Assembly (NCBI GenBank): GCA_002296975.1
Contig: DBIS01000033.1
Location: forward strand, 1 to 11,023
From: Deltaproteobacteria bacterium UBA796
Lineage (GTDB): Bacteria > Myxococcota_A > UBA796
Length of the DNA: 11,023 nucleotides
Direction: 5' to 3'
Shown here piece by piece: positions 6,301 to 11,023 of this stretch. Below the pieces are notes generated by a model. The model worked only from the letters and a program-made list of their open reading frames with translations, had not been told where the DNA came from and ran no database searches. A program made the translations under genes and the position numbers. Numbering within the stretch: position 1 is the first letter of the stretch; each line of letters starts with the position of its first letter.

Positions 6301-7881
6301 TCATTTCATTTGATTCGCGACCCGCTTGAGCTCTCGTAAATTGGTGATCTCCAACAGCTTGCCCTTCACCGCGAAGGTCGAGAGCTTTTGCAGCTTCCGA
6401 ACGTTTTCGCCTGTGCGGTACATCTGGCCCCAAAATCGATCGTATTTTCGTTGGTTGAAGGTCCGAACAAAGCGCTCCCCCCCCAAGAATTGAAGAATCT
6501 CTTTTGGCAGCCCGTTGAACAGGGTCAAAAAGAACAAGAAGTTCAAATAACTACCGTCGGGGCTATGAAACTCCTTGCGGTAGATTTGGTTGAACTCATC
6601 ATCAACAAAGCCGTCTTCAATGGCCTTGTGATAAAATTCGGTCCCCGGATAGGGCACCAGAGACGATGGCAACAGGTTGTATGGCGGCGGCAAGGTCCAC
6701 AAAAGGCGCAGGCCCTTCATGACATCCTCGGTGGACTCCCATGGGTTGTCCAGAATCATGTGGTAATCGGGAATCTGAATATGCGCTTTGTACTTGGTGA
6801 TGATCTGAACCGCCCGAAGTAGCTGTTCGTTGGTCATCCCCCGCTTGTACATCCGCATGGTCTCTGCTGACCCGGTCTGAATCCCCAACTCCGTGAAGCA
6901 TAATCCCGCGTCGATAAGGGCCGCATATTTCACCTCATTGATGGTGGTGGGCGAACATTGTGCGCGAAACGGAAGTCCGACCTCTTGCTGCCACAGCCGA
7001 GAGAATTTGAGAATCTCCTCGTTCGATGTCGAGAAAAACACATCGTCCTGAAAGTGAATCAATCCAATCTCTGGAAATCGGCGTGTGACCGCCTTGATCT
7101 CAGCGATCAAATGCTCGACCGATCGACGCCGGAGGTATTTTTGACCCTTATACAAATCGTGATTGAACGCCACGCCGCAATAGCTGCACTTGTGAGGGCA
7201 ACCCCGCGTAATCATTGTTTTATAGGTAAATCGAAGGTCCCCACTGCGGTCCGCATACCGGGGCATCCGATCTAAAAAGGTCTTCCAATCCAGCCGGACC
7301 ATATGGCGCTGGTCATTTGAGTAGCTCCAGTCGTCTTCAAATGTATAATCCTGGAAAGGCAGGGAATCGAGGTCTTGGACCAGCGGCCTGTGTGGGTTGG
7401 ACACCACCTTTCCATCAGGTTTTTTGAACCAAAAATTTCGAATATCATAGGGTTCATCCCCAGCCTCGAGGGTGTCAGCGAGCTCGAGCAGCGCATATTC
7501 TCCCTCCCCGACTGCGACGATATTCACAAAGTCTAGGGACTGCTGCGGCATGGTGGACGGGTGAAAGCCCCCCCAGGCGATGGGGACATCTGGCATCACC
7601 ATCTGAATCGCGCGGGTGGCCTGGACCGCGACATCAAACATACTGGATAAAAAGCTGACGCCGATCAGGCCCGCACCCTCACATAAGCCGACGAGATCAT
7701 CGACCATCGACTGCTCCATCTGCATGATGTGGCCCGTCCGCTCATGAAGGTGGCTGTAGGTATCAGCGGGTAAAAATATCTGTCTGACCGTGTGGCCATT
7801 GGCCTTGAGTACAGCAGTGAGCGCCCGAATACACGGAGAGTAATGGTCAGCCGGGGTGGGATTAATTAAAACGATGTGCAT
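6301..7881 (-). CDS. B12-binding-domain radical SAM protein
   Basis: ATG at 7879-7881 with AAGGA at 7887-7891 gives 526 aa. Residues 1-140 match the N-terminal cobalamin-binding Rossmann-type domain of class B radical SAM enzymes: MHIVLINPTP, GVSFLSSMFDVA (74-85), AWGGFHPS (102-109) and VGEGEYALLEL (124-134). It lacks the DxHxxG motif that supplies a cobalamin ligand in other B12 proteins, as is normal here. The radical SAM core begins at about residue 218, with the 4Fe-4S cluster Cys228, Cys232 and Cys235 in RGCPHKCSYC, followed by FQDD (277-280) and ELGIQTGS (331-338). A C-terminal extension at about 430-526 has no recognised motif. Such enzymes act on unreactive carbons, including methylations and rearrangements, often in lipid or natural-product pathways. 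The substrate cannot be read, and the flanking genes give no clear clue. Confidence 0.9.
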   Translation of the reverse strand: MHIVLINPTPADHYSPCIRALTAVLKANGHTVRQIFLPADTYSHLHERTGHIMQMEQSMVDDLVGLCEGAGLIGVSFLSSMFDVAVQATRAIQMVMPDVPIAWGGFHPSTMPQQSLDFVNIVAVGEGEYALLELADTLEAGDEPYDIRNFWFKKPDGKVVSNPHRPLVQDLDSLPFQDYTFEDDWSYSNDQRHMVRLDWKTFLDRMPRYADRSGDLRFTYKTMITRGCPHKCSYCGVAFNHDLYKGQKYLRRRSVEHLIAEIKAVTRRFPEIGLIHFQDDVFFSTSNEEILKFSRLWQQEVGLPFRAQCSPTTINEVKYAALIDAGLCFTELGIQTGSAETMRMYKRGMTNEQLLRAVQIITKYKAHIQIPDYHMILDNPWESTEDVMKGLRLLWTLPPPYNLLPSSLVPYPGTEFYHKAIEDGFVDDEFNQIYRKEFHSPDGSYLNFLFFLTLFNGLPKEILQFLGGERFVRTFNQRKYDRFWGQMYRTGENVRKLQKLSTFAVKGKLLEITNLRELKRVANQMK

Positions 7882-7897
7882 GGTTTTCCTTGCCCAG

Positions 7898-7926
7898 AGT
7901 CTACCCATCGCCAGCAATAATGCCAA
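7898..7926 (-). promoter_or_regulatory. Weak sigma70-like promoter for radical SAM gene
   Basis: On the minus strand TTGGCA (7921-7926) is followed after 17 nt by TAGACT (7898-7903), 5/6 and 4/6 matches to the -35 and -10 consensus. The implied start site falls near 7891, at the ribosome site itself, which leaves almost no leader. The true promoter may therefore lie elsewhere in the gap. Confidence 0.25.
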
Positions 7927-7981
7927 GGCTGGACCAGGCCACATCCGAACGATAGGCCTTATATTATCAAGAAGGTGAACC

Positions 7982-8386
7982 ATGATTGGCATCCTCATCG
8001 CCACCCAAGGGACAATTGGCGCCTCAATGTTGGCGACCGCCATCGACCTTATGGGGCAAGGCGCCCCCGGCACCCTCGCGGTCGCCATCGATGACACCAT
8101 GGACCGAAGCGACGCATGGGCGGCCTTGATGAGCGCCCACAAATCCGTCGACGCAGGAGCTGGGGTGCTGATCCTCGTGGACATGTTTGGCAGCGCGCCC
8201 TGCAGCATGGCGATGAGCTTGCTTGGCGAGCGTAAGGTGGAGGTTTTGACCGGGCTCAATCTGGCCATGGTCTTGCGCGCAATTCTCCAGCGTCGGGACA
8301 TGCCCTTAAAAGACCTCTCGGTGGACGTTTTGAGCTATGGTGCAAGGAATGTCACATCCGCTGCCTCGTGGCTCTCAAAACCATAA
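7982..8386 (+). CDS. PTS EIIA-Man-like protein with the active-site His replaced by Gln
   Basis: The protein has 134 aa, the size of a free-standing EIIA domain of the mannose family. The order of elements fits: an N-terminal strand plus GILIATQG (3-10), an acidic mid-region, VLILVDMFGSAP (62-73) with Asp67 at the position of the E. coli ManX Asp67, then VEVLTGLNLAMVL (86-98). In working EIIA proteins the first strand ends in T-H-G, and the His (H10 of ManX) receives phosphate from HPr. Here the codon is CAA, so residue 9 is Gln and cannot carry that phosphate. The second active-site loop is also altered: GSAPCS replaces the usual GG-S/T-P-x-N. The rest of the domain looks intact, so it reads as a re-purposed protein, not a decaying one. 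ATG is preceded by AAGGTG. HPr follows 21 nt downstream, so they are probably co-transcribed. No IIB/IIC/IID genes are present. Confidence 0.85.
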   Translation: MIGILIATQGTIGASMLATAIDLMGQGAPGTLAVAIDDTMDRSDAWAALMSAHKSVDAGAGVLILVDMFGSAPCSMAMSLLGERKVEVLTGLNLAMVLRAILQRRDMPLKDLSVDVLSYGARNVTSAASWLSKP

Positions 8387-8407
8387 ACCCCACCCGAGAA
8401 CACCTGA

Positions 8408-8677
8408 ATGTTTCAGTCCCGCGTCACCATCAGCAATGAACATGGACTCCACCTTCGAGCCGCTGCACGGCTGGTCGTCGTCACCAACCGCTTCAAGGCC
8501 AAAGTCAGCCTCTCCGCTAATGGCAAAACCGTCGATGGAAAGAGCCTGCTCGGCATCACATCCTTATTGGCCAAAATGGGTACAGTCCTCACGATTGAGG
8601 CCGATGGCAAAGGCGAGGCCGATGTCGTCGAAGCCGTGGTCAAACTTGTACAATCCGGCTTTGACGCAGAGGGCTAG
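8408..8677 (+). CDS. HPr-family phosphocarrier protein
   Basis: The protein has 89 aa, normal HPr length. The active-site region EHGLHLRAAARLV contains His15 and Arg17 at the standard positions, so it should accept phosphate from enzyme I. The usual Ala16 and Pro18 are Leu and Ala, a mild deviation. Lys45-Ser46 in VDGKSLLGITSL matches the regulatory serine of HPrs that are substrates of HPr kinase, so control by Ser phosphorylation is possible. C-terminal helix KGEADVVEAVVKLVQSG completes the fold. It lies 21 nt after the EIIA-like gene and before metK. Neither enzyme I nor HPr kinase is in the window. In sugar-PTS-poor proteobacteria such pairs are usually regulatory, not transport, components. 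Confidence 0.92.
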   Translation: MFQSRVTISNEHGLHLRAAARLVVVTNRFKAKVSLSANGKTVDGKSLLGITSLLAKMGTVLTIEADGKGEADVVEAVVKLVQSGFDAEG

Positions 8678-8687
8678 AAAACCAAGG

Positions 8688-8715
8688 CTTGCGCACAGCA
8701 CCCAGTTCGCGTAAG
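8688..8715 (+). other. Imperfect hairpin between HPr gene and metK
   Basis: CTTGCGC (8688-8694) pairs with GCGTAAG (8709-8715) in a 7-bp stem with one G-U pair and a 14-nt loop. No T-run follows, so it is not a typical terminator. I looked for SAM-I, SAM-II and SAM-III riboswitch signatures in the 99-bp gap and recognised none. Confidence 0.25.
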
Positions 8716-8737
8716 GGTATGCTCTCTCCGCCTGGAG

Positions 8738-8746
8738 CCCCCCCCC
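8738..8746 (+). repeat. C9 homopolymer upstream of metK
   Basis: Nine consecutive C residues immediately precede TTTGACA in the metK leader. TTGACA (8748-8753) looks like a -35 box, but no -10 box is seen at the right distance before the metK start. The C tract is a possible slippage site. It is outside any coding frame. Confidence 0.5.
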
Positions 8747-8776
8747 TTTGACACTGGTCTAAAGGAGCGCACCTCA

Positions 8777-9937
8777 ATGCCCGCAAACTATCTGTTCACT
8801 TCCGAGTCCGTTTCCGAGGGTCACCCCGATAAAATGTCGGACCAGATCTCTGATGCCATTCTTGACGCTCACCTGGCTCAAGATCCAAATGCCCGGGTCG
8901 CCTGTGAGACCCTCACAAAGACCGGCCTTGTTATCGTCGCTGGCGAGATCACCTCAACCGCCCACGTGGACTACCCCTCATTGATTCGTCGCGTCGTCAA
9001 CGAGATTGGCTACGACCACTCTGACAAGGGCTTCGATGGCAACACCTGTGGCATCCAAGTGGCTTTAGAGCAACAAAGCCCAGACATCTCTCAAGGTGTG
9101 ACCCAAGGCGAAGGCCTGCACGGCGAGCAAGGCGCTGGCGACCAAGGCATGATGTTTGGCTACGCCTGTGACGAGACCCCCGACTTGATGCCAATGTCCA
9201 TCCAATACTCCCATGAGTTGCTTCAAAAATACGCCGACCTCCGCAAAAATGGCGGAATGGATTGGGCCCGCCCAGACGCCAAGAGCCAGGTCACCGTTGA
9301 GTACGTCAATGGCGTGCCTACCCGTATCCACACGGTCGTCATGTCGGCACAACACGCCGAAGACATCAGCCTCGAAGAAATCCGCAACCAACTTGAACAC
9401 AACGTGATTCGCAAAGTCATCCCGGCAAACTTGATGGATGACGACACGATTATCCATGTCAACCCCACCGGACGCTTTGTCATCGGCGGCCCCATGGGAG
9501 ACTGTGGGCTGACCGGCCGCAAGATTATCGTGGACACTTATGGCGGCCACGGCGCACACGGTGGCGGAGCCTTCTCTGGGAAGGACGCGTCCAAAGTCGA
9601 CCGTTCAGCAGCATACCTTGCTCGTTATGTTGCCAAAAACTTGGTGGCAGCCGGTGCAGCCAAGCGGGTTTTATTGCAACTGGCCTACGCCATCGGCGTG
9701 GCAGACCCCGTCTCGGTCATGGTTGACTCCTATGGAACCGGTGTGGTGAGCGACGAAGACCTCGCCGCTTGCGTGATCGCCATCTTCCCCACCAAACCCG
9801 CCGAGCTCATCGATTACCTGGGTCTCAAAAAACCCATTTTCCAAGAGACAGCAGCTTACGGTCACTTTGGTCGCCCCGGCTTCAGTTGGGAAAAGACAGA
9901 CAAGGTCGACGCAGTAAAGGCGCACCTCGGACTGTAG
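8777..9937 (+). CDS. metK: S-adenosylmethionine synthetase
   Basis: This cytoplasmic enzyme makes S-adenosylmethionine from methionine and ATP, releasing phosphate and diphosphate. It has 386 aa, the normal length. Signature motifs are GHPDK at 15-19 (active-site His16 and Asp18), GAGDQGMMFGYA at 119-130 (the family signature hexapeptide region) and the P-loop-like GGGAFSGKD at 262-270, followed by KVDRSAAY. Conserved TGRFVIGGPMGDCGLTGRKI (231-250) and DPVSVMVDSYGTG (310-322) are also present. ATG is set by AAGGAG at 8762-8767. It follows the HPr gene by 99 bp and ends in a strong intrinsic terminator. The neighbouring radical SAM enzyme consumes SAM, but this is not evidence of a functional link. 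Confidence 0.98.
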   Translation: MPANYLFTSESVSEGHPDKMSDQISDAILDAHLAQDPNARVACETLTKTGLVIVAGEITSTAHVDYPSLIRRVVNEIGYDHSDKGFDGNTCGIQVALEQQSPDISQGVTQGEGLHGEQGAGDQGMMFGYACDETPDLMPMSIQYSHELLQKYADLRKNGGMDWARPDAKSQVTVEYVNGVPTRIHTVVMSAQHAEDISLEEIRNQLEHNVIRKVIPANLMDDDTIIHVNPTGRFVIGGPMGDCGLTGRKIIVDTYGGHGAHGGGAFSGKDASKVDRSAAYLARYVAKNLVAAGAAKRVLLQLAYAIGVADPVSVMVDSYGTGVVSDEDLAACVIAIFPTKPAELIDYLGLKKPIFQETAAYGHFGRPGFSWEKTDKVDAVKAHLGL

Positions 9938-9953
9938 GCTCTGGCCATCTATA

Positions 9954-9986
9954 AAGCACTGGGCTTTTCGCCCGGTGCTTTTTTTT
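9954..9986 (+). terminator. Intrinsic terminator of metK
   Basis: AAGCACTGGGC (9954-9964) pairs with GCCCGGTGCTT (9970-9980) in an 11-bp stem with one G-U pair and a TTTTC loop. An unbroken run of eight T follows (9979-9986). It lies between the convergent metK and cdsA genes; on the minus strand the T-rich tail is weak, so it mainly serves metK. Confidence 0.93.
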
Positions 9987-9989
9987 GCT

Positions 9990-10799
9990 CTACACCAACC
10001 CGAAGATAACCGCGTATGCCCATGCCACCGGCATGGTGAACAACAGGCTATCCACGCGGTCAAACAGGCCACCATGCCCTGGCATAATACCGCCAGAATC
10101 CTTGATGCCACGGGCCCGTTTAAACATCGACTCCACCAAGTCCCCGACCACACCAGAGATGGCGAGCACGCCACCCAAAACGGCTGCGTGCCCCAGGGGC
10201 ATAATAGACCACTGCATCGACCAGCCTACAGACACAGCCACAGCCACAGCCACACCACCCCACACACCAGCCCAAGTCTTTTTGGGACTGATACGAACCA
10301 AGAGCTTTTTACGCCCCAAAAACCGGCCCGAACAGTATGCGCCAGTGTCTGTGGCCCAGGTAGCGACCAACACATAAAGCACCCAGCTCAGGCCAAGCTC
10401 ATCAGAGCCAAAGCCACGCACCAGACCAATAAAGGCCAAAGCCGCAGCAATATAAGGCACGGACAGGGCCGTCACAGCGCCGCATAGCGCAGCCTCTTTG
10501 GGGTCTTCATGGGCAAACATTGCCCAAGTCAACAGAACAGCTGTGCCCAAAACCATGACCACACCAACAAGTTCAGGCTGCTGCCCCCAGGACAACACCC
10601 CATAAATAGAGAGCCCAACAACGCTCATCACGATCGCGGCGGATCGGGGTCGTTGGGGGCTGGCCACAGCGCCAAACTCATGCATCACGACCAGCAGGAC
10701 AGCGCCAACCAAGACCTTTGCCCCATCAACACCGCCCATAAGAAGCACTGGCAAAACAATAGCGAGGGCAACCACGCCGGAGATGATTCGTTGAAGCAT
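9990..10799 (-). CDS. cdsA: Phosphatidate cytidylyltransferase
   Basis: This inner-membrane enzyme condenses phosphatidic acid and CTP to CDP-diacylglycerol, the branch point for bacterial phospholipids. It has 269 aa and multiple hydrophobic segments (about 5-25, 27-45, 54-71, 76-95, 104-126, 138-152, 180-200, 205-221, 250-268). The CDS family signature is complete at 224-250: S-x-F-K-R, K233-D234, P240-G-H242-G-G, and D247-R248-V-D250, which forms the metal and CTP site. ATG at 10797-10799 is preceded by AAGGA at 10806-10810 inside the end of uppS, and the stop/start gap is only 2 nt, so the genes are co-transcribed. The uppS-cdsA pair is a common bacterial arrangement. The usual followers dxr and rseP are absent; convergent metK lies next. 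Confidence 0.97.
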   Translation of the reverse strand: MLQRIISGVVALAIVLPVLLMGGVDGAKVLVGAVLLVVMHEFGAVASPQRPRSAAIVMSVVGLSIYGVLSWGQQPELVGVVMVLGTAVLLTWAMFAHEDPKEAALCGAVTALSVPYIAAALAFIGLVRGFGSDELGLSWVLYVLVATWATDTGAYCSGRFLGRKKLLVRISPKKTWAGVWGGVAVAVAVSVGWSMQWSIMPLGHAAVLGGVLAISGVVGDLVESMFKRARGIKDSGGIMPGHGGLFDRVDSLLFTMPVAWAYAVIFGLV

Positions 10800-10801
10800 G
10801 T

Positions 10802-11023
10802 TTATTCCTTTGCGATTTGTGCGTCCGTCTTACCAAATCGGCGACGGCGTTGGGCGTAGGCCTCAAAAGCTAAATTCAAACCGGCCTCTCGAAAATCTGG
10901 CCAATAGGTATCGGCCACGTAAATTTCTGTGTAGGCGAGCTGCCATAGCAAAAAGTTCGACAGGCGAAGCTCCCCGGATGTTCGAATCAACAAGTCCGGG
11001 TCGGGCAAACCCCGGGTGTACAA
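10802..11023 (-). CDS. uppS: Isoprenyl (undecaprenyl diphosphate) synthase, C-terminal fragment
   Basis: Only the last 73 residues lie in the window; the frame is open at the right edge and the true start is outside it. The fragment carries the conserved cis-prenyltransferase region: DLLIRTSGELRLSNFLLWQ, then AYTEIYVADTYWPDF, and a basic RRRRFGK tail close to the usual C-terminus. The Arg residues of IRTSGE-x-R bind the diphosphate of isopentenyl diphosphate, and the Glu of AYTE helps bind magnesium. The full enzyme extends farnesyl diphosphate by cis additions to the C55 carrier used for peptidoglycan and O-antigen export. The TAA stop is 2 nt before cdsA. Confidence 0.95.
   Translation of the reverse strand: MYTRGLPDPDLLIRTSGELRLSNFLLWQLAYTEIYVADTYWPDFREAGLNLAFEAYAQRRRRFGKTDAQIAKE

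Noticed and set aside
7882..8301. Upstream extension of the radical SAM frame (140 extra residues)
   Set aside because: The extension runs antisense through the EIIA-like gene, has no domain pattern, and the internal ATG at 7879-7881 has a good ribosome site and starts exactly at the B12-binding fold.
9065..9559. Minus-strand frame of 164 codons inside metK
   Set aside because: It is antisense to a fully conserved metK and has no recognisable domain.

Overview
The window reads as a chromosomal segment of a Gram-negative bacterium. The signs are an outer-membrane-type lipoprotein, an OmpA-like peptidoglycan-binding protein, and uppS/cdsA envelope genes. The acidic Ala-Asp tandem-repeat lipoprotein, dense gene packing, moderately high GC content and a lone EIIA-Man/HPr pair suggest the former Deltaproteobacteria (Myxococcota, Bradymonadales or relatives). 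That placement is an inference from gene style; no rRNA or marker phylogeny is available. I see no insertion sequences, tRNAs, phage genes or CRISPR arrays.

Layout from left to right. (1) 1-389, minus: start of a secreted lipoprotein whose C-terminal half is an Ala-Asp repeat running off the window. (2) 511-2204, minus: an ALDH7/antiquitin-type aldehyde dehydrogenase, translationally coupled (TGATG) to an unreported 59-aa single-TM protein. (3) 2300-3307, plus: an exported OmpA-C-domain protein, divergent from the dehydrogenase. (4) 3275-5467, minus: a tightly overlapping three-gene operon of TetR regulator, three-TM protein and PD40/TolB-like beta-propeller. (5) 5554-6300, plus: an exported START/SRPBCC-like protein, divergent from the TetR gene, with a candidate operator between them. 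(6) 6301-7881, minus: a B12-binding radical SAM enzyme, abutting gene 5 tail to tail with no gap. (7) 7982-8677, plus: an EIIA-Man-like protein with Gln in place of the phosphorylatable His, followed by an HPr that keeps His15 and Ser46. (8) 8777-9937, plus: metK, ended by a strong intrinsic terminator. (9) 9990-11023, minus: cdsA preceded by the 3' end of uppS.

Housekeeping functions are on the right: SAM synthesis, CDP-diacylglycerol synthesis and the undecaprenyl lipid carrier. The left and middle hold accessory genes of unclear role. The two most interesting points are the EIIA-like protein lacking its catalytic histidine beside an intact HPr, and the TetR / membrane protein / propeller operon facing an exported lipid-binding-fold protein. 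Compactness is notable: one convergent pair overlaps by 33 bp, another abuts exactly, and several same-strand junctions overlap.
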